From CBDAPI01 sp965248635 (GTDB taxonomy: Bacteria; Acidobacteriota; UBA6911; RPQK01; CBDAPI01), in NCBI GenBank assembly GCA_965248635.1, contig OZ252114.1:2170001-2234000 (forward strand): 64,000 nt of DNA. The letters are read 5' to 3'. Of this stretch, positions 1 to 8,375 are shown piece after piece. The position numbers and the translations under genes are program-made. A model generated the notes under the pieces. The model was not told the origin of the DNA and made no database searches. It saw only the letters and a list, made by a program, of their open reading frames with translations. Each line of letters begins with the position of its first letter. The stretch's first letter is position 1.

Positions 1-3000
1 GCATCAAACTGATCCGGGACAGCGACGGCGACGGCGTGCACGACACACACACCGTGTTTGCAGACGGGTTCGACGACTATCTCTCGGGAATCGGTTCGGG
101 CGTACTGGTGGATGGGAGAGACGTCTATTACACGAACATACCCGACCTCTGGAAGCTGCGGGATTCGGACGGCGACGGCCAGGCGGATTCCCGTGAGTCT
201 CTGAGCCGGGGCTACGGCGTCCGTTTCGCGTTTTACGGGCACGACCTGCACGGCCTGATTAGAGGCCCGGACGGTAAGATCTATTTTTCCATAGGGGATC
301 GAGGTCTGCATGTTGAGACCCCGCAGGGGGCGGTTTCCTATCCCGATGAGGGGGTCGTTTTGCGCTGCAACCCGGACGGCAGTGACCTGGAGGTGGTACA
401 CCGGGGTCTGCGGAATCCCCAGGAGCTGGCCTTCGACGACTATGGGAATCTCTTCACTGGGGACAACAACTCGGACGCTGGGGACCTGGCTCGCTGGGTA
501 CAGGTTGTTGAGGGAGGCGACAGCGGCTGGCGAGTGGGGTATCAATACCTGACAAAACCGATCCCCCGGGGACCCTGGAACCTGGAACGCTTGTGGCTTC
601 CTCACTTCGCAGGGCAGGCGGCCTACATCGTTCCGCCCGTTGCCAACATCGGCGCCGGCCCTTCCGGCTTGGCCTATTATCCCGGCACCGGCTTGCCCGA
701 GAAGTACCAGGGCCACTTTTTCCTGTGCGATTTCCGTGGGAATCCCGCCAGCATCATTCACTCCTTTCGGGTTCGTCCGCGCGGCGCCACCTTCGAACTG
801 GTGGATCGGCAGGACTTTGCCACCGGGGCTCTCTTCACCGACGTCGACTTCGGGCCAACTCCGGGTCTTTTCTTCAGCGACTGGGTCCGAGGCTGGGGCT
901 CCACGGGCAAGGGAAGAATCTATCGAGCTTACGACCCCGTCTCAGCGAATGATCCATTGGTAGAGGAGACGGCCCGCCTTTTGGCCCAGGATTTCGGCGG
1001 ACTCGAGGACACGCGTCTGGCGGGTCTGCTCGCCCACCGTGACCAGAGGATCCGACTGCGGGCCCAGTTCGCGCTGGCTGAGAAAGGAGCACAGGCCCGG
1101 CGAACGCTGCGCTCGGTGCTCGAAACCGGCGAGAGCCGGCTGGCTCGAATCCACGCGATGTGGGCTCTTGGTCAGCTGGGCCGCGCAGGGGTTTCCGTGG
1201 CCGGCGACCTGATTGACTTGACCCAAGACCCGGATGCCGAGGTATGCGCCCAGGCGGCCCGGCTTCTGGGCGATCTTTCTTCCGAGGCTGTCCCGGCCCT
1301 GATCGGGCTGCTGCAGGACGACAGCTTCAGGATCAAGTCTCTTTCGGCCCTCAGCCTGGGGAAGATTGGATCCGAGGAGGCAGTCGGGCCGCTCCTGAAA
1401 ATGATCCGGGAGGCGGGAATCGAGGATCCCTATCTGCGCCATGGGGCGGTCATGGGCCTGTCCGGCTGTGCTCGGGCAGGTGACCTGGTTCAACTGGCGG
1501 CGGATCCCTCACCCGCCGTCCGCCTGAGCGCCCTTCTGGCCCTGCGCCGACTTGCCGACCCGGGTGTATCCCGCTTTCTGAGAGATGCGTTGCTGGAAAT
1601 CGTCACGGCCGCCGCCCGGGCTATCTATGACGTTCCCATCGAGTCGGCTCTCCCCAAACTGGCCGCTCTGATTGGAGAGGAAAGGTTTCTGGACCTGGCC
1701 CCCGCCGCCGGACTAGAGGAGGAGGTACTGACAGCCTATCGTGATCAAGAGGTGCTGGCGGGCGATGACGGATCGCTTCGCTTCACCCTTCCCCTGCTCC
1801 TGCGTGCAGTCAACGCGAATTGGAGAGTCGGGAAGTCGGAACATGCCCAGGCCCTGGCCGGACTGGCAGGGAACCGGGAAGTGCATTGGCTCTTGCGAGG
1901 AGAATCACTGAGGCGCCTGACGCAGTGGGATGGGGACGCCGTACTGGACCCGCTGCTGGGAGTCTACCGCCCGTTTTCGTCGAACCCCGCGAGGCCGGCC
2001 CGAGAGGCTGCCTTGGCTCTATACGAACGACTCCTGGAAGGCGAGCGGGAGGATCTGCTGGGCGCCACCATGGCCCTGGTGGGCCACTACGAAATCAACC
2101 AGGCGGCCCCGGCCCTGGTCCGCCTGGCCCGGTCGCGGGAAAAAGGTGAGCCGATTCGCTCCGCGGCGCTCGAAGCTCTGACCGACATCGGAGGACCCAC
2201 GGCCCTGGAGACGGTTCTGGAGTCTCTTGATTCTCCCTCTTCCCGTCTCCGGGCGGTTGCCCTGAGAATGCTGGCCCGGCTGGACCCATCGGCGGTAACG
2301 TCACGGATTGAGAAGACCTTGCGTGAGGGGGAGATGTTAGAAAAACAGGCCGCCCTCGAGCTTCTTTCGGAACTGGGGACGACCGAGACCCAGGCTCTGC
2401 TCTTGGAACTGATGGAGGAGCTTCAGGAAAAGACTCTCGACCCGGGGATCCAACTGGATGTTCTGAAGGCCTGTGGGGCTTCGAAAGTTCCGGAGATTCA
2501 AGCCAGAGCGGCCGGTTTCGAAGAGCAGGCCGAACAGTGGGATGACTTCGGGCTTTATCGAACGGCGATTGCAGGCGGAGATGAACGCATTGGGAGAGCC
2601 GTCTTTTTCTTCAACTCGGGGGCCGACTGCAAGCGCTGTCATGTGATCAACGAAGTTGGTGGAGGAATGGTGGGTCCCGACCTGACTGATGTGAACGAGC
2701 GGTTGACTAGAGAAGAAATTCTGGAATCGGTTGTGTGCCCGAACCGAACCATTGCCGAGGGCTACGAGACAGTCGACATCATTCTCAAAGACGGCCGGGA
2801 TTTCAGTGGTCGAGTGCTTCGTGAAGATGAGGAGAAACTGGTTCTGGAGCAGGATATTTCTTTTTACGAATTTGAATCCGAGGATGGCCTGGAGCCGCAC
2901 AGTGAAGTGGATGTCATCGCCGAGGAAGTTCCTTCTCCTCTCACGGAAGAGGTCGTGATTCCGACGCAGAACATTCGGATCAGGCGAAGCTCTCAGTCGG

Positions 3001-3083
3001 GCATGCCCGAAGATGTGGTCGATTCGCTCCAACTATCGCAACTGCGAGACCTGATCGCGTTTCTCGCCAGCAAAGGAGAATAG
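1..3083 (+). CDS. PVC-type secreted dehydrogenase, HEAT repeats plus C-terminal cytochrome c (5' partial)
   Basis: The frame is open from base 3 to the stop and enters from outside the window, so the first possible start inside (GTG at 36) is not the real one. The N-terminal third resembles the six-bladed sugar/sorbosone dehydrogenase-type propeller, with a DSDGDG calcium-like loop at bases 18-35 and a GDNNSDAGD motif. About 500 residues of HEAT-like helical repeats follow (roughly 310-830). Near residue 865 (from base 36) there is one haem c site, CKRCH, followed by a GPDL segment typical of these proteins. The fusion is characteristic of PVC-type membrane-bound dehydrogenases of Planctomycetota, Verrucomicrobiota and Acidobacteriota, which are thought to oxidise sugars or alcohols in the periplasm. 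The substrate is unknown. It converges on the PQQ dehydrogenase with a 39-base gap. A homologous architecture recurs at 49463-52494. Confidence 0.85.
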   Translation, partial: IKLIRDSDGDGVHDTHTVFADGFDDYLSGIGSGVLVDGRDVYYTNIPDLWKLRDSDGDGQADSRESLSRGYGVRFAFYGHDLHGLIRGPDGKIYFSIGDRGLHVETPQGAVSYPDEGVVLRCNPDGSDLEVVHRGLRNPQELAFDDYGNLFTGDNNSDAGDLARWVQVVEGGDSGWRVGYQYLTKPIPRGPWNLERLWLPHFAGQAAYIVPPVANIGAGPSGLAYYPGTGLPEKYQGHFFLCDFRGNPASIIHSFRVRPRGATFELVDRQDFATGALFTDVDFGPTPGLFFSDWVRGWGSTGKGRIYRAYDPVSANDPLVEETARLLAQDFGGLEDTRLAGLLAHRDQRIRLRAQFALAEKGAQARRTLRSVLETGESRLARIHAMWALGQLGRAGVSVAGDLIDLTQDPDAEVCAQAARLLGDLSSEAVPALIGLLQDDSFRIKSLSALSLGKIGSEEAVGPLLKMIREAGIEDPYLRHGAVMGLSGCARAGDLVQLAADPSPAVRLSALLALRRLADPGVSRFLRDALLEIVTAAARAIYDVPIESALPKLAALIGEERFLDLAPAAGLEEEVLTAYRDQEVLAGDDGSLRFTLPLLLRAVNANWRVGKSEHAQALAGLAGNREVHWLLRGESLRRLTQWDGDAVLDPLLGVYRPFSSNPARPAREAALALYERLLEGEREDLLGATMALVGHYEINQAAPALVRLARSREKGEPIRSAALEALTDIGGPTALETVLESLDSPSSRLRAVALRMLARLDPSAVTSRIEKTLREGEMLEKQAALELLSELGTTETQALLLELMEELQEKTLDPGIQLDVLKACGASKVPEIQARAAGFEEQAEQWDDFGLYRTAIAGGDERIGRAVFFFNSGADCKRCHVINEVGGGMVGPDLTDVNERLTREEILESVVCPNRTIAEGYETVDIILKDGRDFSGRVLREDEEKLVLEQDISFYEFESEDGLEPHSEVDVIAEEVPSPLTEEVVIPTQNIRIRRSSQSGMPEDVVDSLQLSQLRDLIAFLASKGE

Positions 3084-3122
3084 CGCTTGCCGCAGTGATC
3101 GTTTCATTCAAGATCTCGAGAT

Positions 3123-5288
3123 TTAATCTTCGATCTTCAATTCATCCTCCGGCAGGGCGAAGGCCACGTAGGTGTCACCCGACTTGGTCTTCTGCTTGCC
3201 ACCGCCGCAGGCGATCACGACATACTGTTTTCCGTCCACCGAATAGGTGGCTGGAGTCGCATACCCTCCGGCCGGCAGCCTCGTCTCCCACAGGATTTCA
3301 CCGGTGTCTTTGTCAAACACGTGAAACTTCTCGTCCGACGTTGCCCCAATGAATAACAGTCCCGAGGCAGTCACCACAGGCCCCCCGTAGTTTTGGCTTC
3401 CGGTGACCGGGTTACCCAGCAAGGTCAATTCTTCAAATTCGCCGAGTGGTACCTTCCACAGGATCTTTCCCGTGTTCAGGTCAATTGCATTCAGGGTCCC
3501 CCACGGGGGCTCGATGGCCGGGTATTCCTGGCTGTCGCGGAAGGGATTGTAACCCGTGAAGGAGAAGGTGGGCAGCTCTTCGGAATCGTCGCCGGATTTC
3601 TCCCTCGGGGCGGTTGGTTTGGCGTCGGTTCCACTGTGCAGGAAACGGGCGATCTCGATCACCTGCTCTTCAGAGAGCTGGCCGAAGGAGGGCATGGAGC
3701 CCTTTCCATCGCGGATGTTCTGGCCCACTTCGGAGAGCGGAATTCGATCGGTAATGCCGATCAGGGACGGGACTTCTCCCATGAAGGATCCGCCCTTCAG
3801 GTCGGCTCCATGGCAGCGGGCACAGTACTTCAGATAGTGGTTGCGGCCCTGCCCGATTGTGTCGCCCTCATCCGCCGGGACGATCTCGAACATGGTGACG
3901 ATGTTGGGTCCCTCATTGGCGTTGACGTAGAGCACTCCGGTGCTGGGATCGTAGGCAGCCCCGCCCCATTCCCCTCCACCGTCAAAACCCGGGAAGACGA
4001 GAGTTCCTTTCGTGCTGGGGGGAACGAAAAGGGCTCCCCACCGAATCCGCTTGAAGATCTCGAGGGCTCTGGCATTCGCCTCCGGGGAAATCGTGGTGAC
4101 ATCTTCGGGCCCAAAGGACTGTCTCGTAAAATGTTCCGGCAGGGTGGGAATGGGCTGTGTCGGCCAGGCCTCCTCACCCCTCAGGTCGGAGGGGGGAAAG
4201 GGTTTTTCTTCGACCGGAAACAGGGGTTCTCCGGTTTCCCGATCGAGCACAAAAGTTTGTCCCGTCTTGGTGATCTGAGCCACGGCATCGATTCGCCGGC
4301 CATTGTGTGTGACGGTGACCAGATTCGGTGGCGCGGGGAGATCCCGGTCCCAGATGTCGTGGTGGATGGTCTGGTAATGCCAGATCCGCTTGCCGGTGCG
4401 TGCGTCCAGGGCCAGTATGGAGTTGGCAAAAAGATTCTGGCCCACCCGGTCCCCGCCGTAAAAGTCAAAGGACGCCGAGCCGGTGGGGGCAAAAACCATG
4501 GCCCGCTCCATATCCAGAGCAAGGCCCGCCCAGGAATTGGCGCCTCCGTTCCCATACCACGAATCCGGAGGCCAGGTTTCGTAGCCGAACTCGCCGGGTT
4601 GGGGAACGGTGTGAAAGATCCAGACCAGCGCGCCGGTTCGAACGTCAAAGGCGCGGATGTGCCCGGGAGCCGCACCCTGCACTTCGTCGACGACACCACC
4701 AATGATAAAGAGATCTTCGAAAACAATCCCGGGCGTTCGAGCCGCCACGTAGGGATCTTCCAAATGGGGAGCCATGCCTTGGCGCAGATCAATCACTCCT
4801 TGATCTCCAAACCCGGGGTCTGGTTTCCCGGTCCTGGCGTCAAGGGAGAAGAGGTAGCGCGAGGCGGCGGCCAGGATCCTGGACTCGCTGCCATCCGTCC
4901 AGTAGGCTACGCCCCGGTTCTTGTCCCGACCTTGCTGTTGCCGAACCGTGTGCGGGTCGAACACCCACAGCTCCTTGCCGGTGGCCGCTTCCAGAGCAAA
5001 GAACCTGAGGCCGGCCGAACTGCCATACAGAACCCCGTCAATGACGAGGGGATTGCACTGCATCTCGCTGCGGTTGTCCTGGCGGGCATCTCCGGTGCGG
5101 TAGGTCCAGGCCACCTCCAGCCGGCTGACATTCTCTCGAGTGATCTGGCGCAGGGGTGAGTACTGGGAGCTGGTAGGGTCTCCCAGATAATAGGGCCAGT
5201 CGCGGTTGTTCAAATCCTCGCGGCTGCAACCTGCCAATGAAGACACGGCGAGCAGGACAGTTAAGAAGGTTCTCAGTCTGATCTCCAC
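3123..5288 (-). CDS. PQQ-dependent dehydrogenase with cytochrome c domain, lipoprotein
   Basis: A 721-residue quinoprotein. It starts at GTG with a lipoprotein signal peptide (hydrophobic stretch, then lipobox LAGC), so it is probably membrane-anchored and periplasmic. The body is an eight-bladed PQQ propeller with many W-motif-like repeats such as DARTGKRIWHYQ and DLNTGKILWKVPLG. A haem c motif, CARCH, lies near residue 489, inserted before the last blades as in the acidobacterial-type quinoprotein alcohol/glucose dehydrogenases. It oxidises an alcohol or sugar and passes electrons through the haem to the respiratory chain; the substrate cannot be named from sequence. No PQQ synthesis genes are in the window. 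A long open frame on the opposite strand (3393-5159) is a codon-bias shadow. Confidence 0.9.
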   Translation of the reverse strand: MEIRLRTFLTVLLAVSSLAGCSREDLNNRDWPYYLGDPTSSQYSPLRQITRENVSRLEVAWTYRTGDARQDNRSEMQCNPLVIDGVLYGSSAGLRFFALEAATGKELWVFDPHTVRQQQGRDKNRGVAYWTDGSESRILAAASRYLFSLDARTGKPDPGFGDQGVIDLRQGMAPHLEDPYVAARTPGIVFEDLFIIGGVVDEVQGAAPGHIRAFDVRTGALVWIFHTVPQPGEFGYETWPPDSWYGNGGANSWAGLALDMERAMVFAPTGSASFDFYGGDRVGQNLFANSILALDARTGKRIWHYQTIHHDIWDRDLPAPPNLVTVTHNGRRIDAVAQITKTGQTFVLDRETGEPLFPVEEKPFPPSDLRGEEAWPTQPIPTLPEHFTRQSFGPEDVTTISPEANARALEIFKRIRWGALFVPPSTKGTLVFPGFDGGGEWGGAAYDPSTGVLYVNANEGPNIVTMFEIVPADEGDTIGQGRNHYLKYCARCHGADLKGGSFMGEVPSLIGITDRIPLSEVGQNIRDGKGSMPSFGQLSEEQVIEIARFLHSGTDAKPTAPREKSGDDSEELPTFSFTGYNPFRDSQEYPAIEPPWGTLNAIDLNTGKILWKVPLGEFEELTLLGNPVTGSQNYGGPVVTASGLLFIGATSDEKFHVFDKDTGEILWETRLPAGGYATPATYSVDGKQYVVIACGGGKQKTKSGDTYVAFALPEDELKIED

Positions 5289-5457
5289 AGTCTCTTCGGG
5301 CTGGCTCGTGGTCTCCTACTAGGTTGAGGCCAAAAGTCTACCGTTTTTGGGTTCCACCTTCCAAGTTCCCCTGCCTTTGGAAACCCTTCCCGGATCCCAC
5401 TCCCGTTCCGCACTTCGCTCCCGGCCCGAATAATCTGCACCGATCTCAACTAATTAA

Positions 5458-5487
5458 TTGACATCGAATGACTTCAATACCTACCGT
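5458..5487 (+). promoter_or_regulatory. candidate sigma-70 promoter for the amidohydrolase gene
   Basis: TTGACA at 5458-5463 is followed, 18 bases later, by TACCGT at 5482-5487. The -35 box is perfect and the -10 box weak. It lies about 40 bases before the start at 5526 in an AT-richer pocket. Direct support is limited to the -35 match. Confidence 0.25.
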
Positions 5488-5525
5488 TGCGGCTTCCTGT
5501 GAAGTAAATCCAACAAGGCGACCTT

Positions 5526-6410
5526 ATGACAACCGATAATCCGATTCCTATCATCGACACCCATCAGCATCTCTGGGATCTGGAGCGGGTTCGTCTCGCC
5601 TGGCTGAACCTGGAAGGAAAAGCCGACGCCGTGGGACTGGATCGAAGCTTCCTCATGCAGGAATACCTGCAAGCCGCTGAGTCCTGTAACGTGGTGGCCA
5701 CCATCTACATGGAAGTCGGCGTGATCCGGGAGTATCAGCACAAAGAAGTCGAATACGTTCTTGATCTGTGCCAAAGCCCTGACAATCCGATGCAGGCTGC
5801 CGTGATCGGAGGCTGGCCCCATCACCCGGGCTTCCGGGGCTACCTCCAACGATGGGCCGAGAACGATTTCATCAAGGGTGTACGTACGGTCTTGCACGAC
5901 CCCGACCGGTCCCCGGGAATGTGCCTGGCCGAGGAGTTCGTGCAGGGCTGTCGGCTGCTGGGAGAGCTGGATCTGAGCTTCAACCTGTGTATGCGCCCCG
6001 GGGAGCTCCAGGATGCCGTCCGGCTGGTCGATCGCTGTCCCCAGACTCGCTTCATCCTCGACCACTGCGGGAACATGCCGGTCACGTCTCCAGATGTGGT
6101 GTTGAGAGTGCAGTGGGAGAAGGGAATCCAGGACCTGGCTCGACGCCCAAACGTCTCCTGCAAAATCTCCGGGATCGTGGTCACCGCGGGCCCTGACTGG
6201 GAGCCGGGTGACCTCCAGGAGGTAGTGGACTTTTGCCTGTACAGTTTTGGCGAGGATCGGATCTGCTTCGGAGGCGACTGGCCGGTGTCGGCGCTCAAGG
6301 CTTCCTACAGCCAATGGCTGGATGCTCTAAAATGGATTGTCAGAGACCGATCGCCTGAGTTCAAAAGAAAGCTGTTTCATGACAATGCCAGCCGCATTTA
6401 CAAGCTTTGA
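5526..6410 (+). CDS. amidohydrolase family protein (TIM barrel, COG3618 type)
   Basis: A 294-residue protein of the amidohydrolase-2 / 2-pyrone-4,6-dicarboxylate lactonase-like group. Near the N-terminus, IIDTHQHLW provides the HxH metal ligands. ILDHCGN near residue 180 and CFGGDWPV near residue 255 supply the later His and Asp ligands of the barrel. Members hydrolyse lactones of sugar acids or dicarboxylates (for example L-fuconolactonase), so a sugar-lactone substrate is a reasonable guess, and it would fit the neighbouring sugar-oxidising dehydrogenases. The start is an ATG. The last 32 bases overlap the next gene. Confidence 0.85.
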   Translation: MTTDNPIPIIDTHQHLWDLERVRLAWLNLEGKADAVGLDRSFLMQEYLQAAESCNVVATIYMEVGVIREYQHKEVEYVLDLCQSPDNPMQAAVIGGWPHHPGFRGYLQRWAENDFIKGVRTVLHDPDRSPGMCLAEEFVQGCRLLGELDLSFNLCMRPGELQDAVRLVDRCPQTRFILDHCGNMPVTSPDVVLRVQWEKGIQDLARRPNVSCKISGIVVTAGPDWEPGDLQEVVDFCLYSFGEDRICFGGDWPVSALKASYSQWLDALKWIVRDRSPEFKRKLFHDNASRIYKL

Positions 6411-7155
6411 AGTACAAAGAGCAAGGTGCGTCCCGGGCGCTTTCACTGTCCTCTTCACCACCCTGCTCGGGGCAACTCTGTCGGCCCAGGTCCCGGGTCG
6501 AGTGACGTATCGGGACGGTAGCCCCTGTGCCTTTTGCTGGCTCCAGGTGCAGCTCGAGGACCGAAGCTTCAAGATGCGGGCGGATGGAGACGGGTATTTC
6601 CAGCTTGAAATCGAAAGTGCCGGGCAGATCAAGAGAATGCGCGCCCGGAATCTGGGCGGCGAGCGGATCGTGGAAGACGGCTTTCTGTTCCTTTCTCTTC
6701 ACAAGGACAATCCTCAAATGCAGCTCGTCCTGAAGCAGCTGAGAAAGCGGCTTCAGACCTACCGGGCCTTCACCAACACCACCCTGCTTCAGCGGCTCAT
6801 CTTGGAGAACTGCTATTTCATCGTTGAACGGGAAGTTTTGCTCTTTGACCGGGTGTCGAGATTTCGCTCGGTGGAAGTGGATCTGAGTAAGCTCGAGGTT
6901 CTCGAGTCCTGTAGCGAGGATGAGCAGGCCTGCATTCGTCTGCAGCCGGCCCGGGTTGTGGGCGAGAGGCATCGACTGGACAAGGGTGGGGCGGTCGTTC
7001 TTTTCGACGCCAGGCACAGGGAGGAGATCCCTGGCCTTGTCCATTCCATAGCGCTTCTGGCCCGTTCTTGCGGAAACTTGAAGACGCAGGTCATCGCCCC
7101 GAAGGCTCCGCCTCCCGCCGCCAGCCGGCAGGTAGCGGGAAACCGATCCCGGTGA
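6379..7155 (+). CDS. putative secreted protein with carboxypeptidase regulatory-like N-terminal region
   Basis: The ATG at 6379 lies inside the end of the amidohydrolase gene and gives a protein of about 258 residues. A hydrophobic stretch with a possible signal peptidase site after LSAQ (near residue 36) suggests export. Next comes a short beta region (PGRVTYRDGSPCAF...) resembling the start of carboxypeptidase regulatory-like domains. The rest (FLSLHKDNPQMQLVLKQL, then a polar C-terminus) matches nothing I recognise. A TTG at 6337 in the same frame would add 14 residues, but the ATG gives the better signal peptide. Function unknown; it could be translationally coupled to the amidohydrolase. 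Confidence 0.6.
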   Translation: MTMPAAFTSFEVQRARCVPGAFTVLFTTLLGATLSAQVPGRVTYRDGSPCAFCWLQVQLEDRSFKMRADGDGYFQLEIESAGQIKRMRARNLGGERIVEDGFLFLSLHKDNPQMQLVLKQLRKRLQTYRAFTNTTLLQRLILENCYFIVEREVLLFDRVSRFRSVEVDLSKLEVLESCSEDEQACIRLQPARVVGERHRLDKGGAVVLFDARHREEIPGLVHSIALLARSCGNLKTQVIAPKAPPPAASRQVAGNRSR

Positions 7156-7236
7156 CCGCCTGCTGAGAATAGCCGACCGGGGGAAATCGGACATCGATCG
7201 CTCAGCCCGCCTGCTAGAATGCCCTGGAAGGACCCC

Positions 7237-8127
7237 ATGAACAGTGGCGTGAATTCCTCAATCTGTGTTCGCCTCAACCCTGCATCCTCAGATCGGGGCC
7301 TCCCATTTGTTTATCGAGTGGCCGGACTTCCTCTGCTGACCGACCGGGAAGTGAAAGAACTCGAGCACCTGAGGGCGCGACGGGATCGACGGGATCGGCA
7401 GTGGGCCAAAGAGCCAGGGAGAATTCAAGCGGATCATCTGGTCTATGAGGGGCCCGGTCTGGTGGGCGGGATCCGTTACCAGGTGGAATGCCGATCCGGG
7501 CCTTCGGGGTACATTCTCAGCCTCTCCAACGGCAGCCGCTTCGCAATCCGTTCGGATGGAGCAAGAATCACTCGCCTGGCTGGCCCCGCCGAAGTCGAGA
7601 TCCTGCTGGGCCCGGTCCTGATCCTGGCCCTGGCCCTGCAGGGTCGCTGGTGCTTCCATGCCAGTGCAGTTCGAGCCCGATCCGAGGTCCTGGCCTTTAT
7701 GGGCGAGTCGGGAAGCGGGAAATCAACCATCGCGAACTACCTGTCTGCTCACCATCGGGACAGGTTTCAATGGCTGGCCGATGATTGTCTGGTTCTGGAA
7801 TCGAGAGAAGACAAGATCATTGCCCACGCTGATTATCCACAGTTGAAGCGATCATCGCAGCAACCCGTGGAGGTCAAACAGTCGGTCTTAAAGACTGCCT
7901 ACCTAGTCGATTCAAGTAGTGAGGGTTCTCCCGTAGCGAAACCGGTGAAGCGGCTGAAGAGTTGGACCGATCTGACTCGACACACTCTGGCCGCCCGTCT
8001 ATTCGATCGTCGGCTCACGCAAGCACACATCGAATTCTGTTCGAAGGTCCCTGAAGCCGTTAACATTTATTGCTTGGCGCTTCCACACAGGCACGAGAAC
8101 CTGGGATGGTTGGCCGGGAGCCTGTGA
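7237..8127 (+). CDS. HPr kinase-like P-loop protein next to the lasso peptide precursor
   Basis: About 296 residues from the ATG at 7237, preceded by AAGGA; an ATG at 7219 has no such site. A Walker A motif, GESGSGKST, is near residue 157. It is preceded by FHASAV and followed by LADDCLVLE, the pattern of the HPr kinase/phosphorylase C-terminal domain. The N-terminal 140 residues lack the usual HPr kinase domain. This stand-alone HprK-like family is known next to PqqD, asparagine-synthetase-like and lasso peptide genes, and some members (the paeninodin kinase type) phosphorylate the precursor peptide. Here it converges with the lasso precursor gene, 68 bases away, so a role in the same pathway is plausible, although the precursor lacks the C-terminal Ser that those kinases modify. 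Confidence 0.75.
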   Translation: MNSGVNSSICVRLNPASSDRGLPFVYRVAGLPLLTDREVKELEHLRARRDRRDRQWAKEPGRIQADHLVYEGPGLVGGIRYQVECRSGPSGYILSLSNGSRFAIRSDGARITRLAGPAEVEILLGPVLILALALQGRWCFHASAVRARSEVLAFMGESGSGKSTIANYLSAHHRDRFQWLADDCLVLESREDKIIAHADYPQLKRSSQQPVEVKQSVLKTAYLVDSSSEGSPVAKPVKRLKSWTDLTRHTLAARLFDRRLTQAHIEFCSKVPEAVNIYCLALPHRHENLGWLAGSL

Positions 8128-8195
8128 GGGGATCGTCGGCTCCGGCCAAGGACCATCCGCGCTATGGCAGGCAATGGGCGTTGCGCCACCGATCC

Positions 8196-8375
8196 TCAGA
8201 GTTGAACGGGGAAATCGTTCTGCGCGTCCGCAGTGTCTCCCGCACCGGGAGAGCCACCCATCGTCACACCGCGCAATTCACCAAGATCCTTCAACTTGGG
8301 GCTTCGATAGGGCTTGCGCTCAGTCTCCTGCTTCTTTGAACTCTCTGGAGAGTTGCCTCGATCTTTGTCAGTCAA
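8196..8375 (-). CDS. lasso peptide precursor
   Basis: A 59-residue ORF starting with TTG at 8375, with a strong AAGGAGG Shine-Dalgarno just upstream (8380-8386). The leader contains YRSPKLKDLGELRGVTM (residues 23-39), an exact match to the lasso leader pattern YxxPxLxxxG...T: Tyr23, Pro26, Leu28 and Gly32 are recognition residues, and Thr38 is the penultimate leader residue. Cutting after Met39 gives the 20-residue core GGSPGAGDTADAQNDFPVQL. Gly1 and Asp8 are correctly spaced for an eight-membered macrolactam, and Phe16 or Gln13/Asn14 could act as steric plugs. The start codon overlaps the reconstructed stop of the cyclase gene (TTGA), implying translational coupling. The gene is easily missed because of its size and TTG start. 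No B1 or B2 gene was found nearby. Confidence 0.88.
   Translation of the reverse strand: MTDKDRGNSPESSKKQETERKPYRSPKLKDLGELRGVTMGGSPGAGDTADAQNDFPVQL

Noticed and set aside
3393..5159. 588-codon open frame on the plus strand
   Set aside because: Exactly antisense to the PQQ dehydrogenase and without family features; long antisense frames are expected in GC-rich genes.
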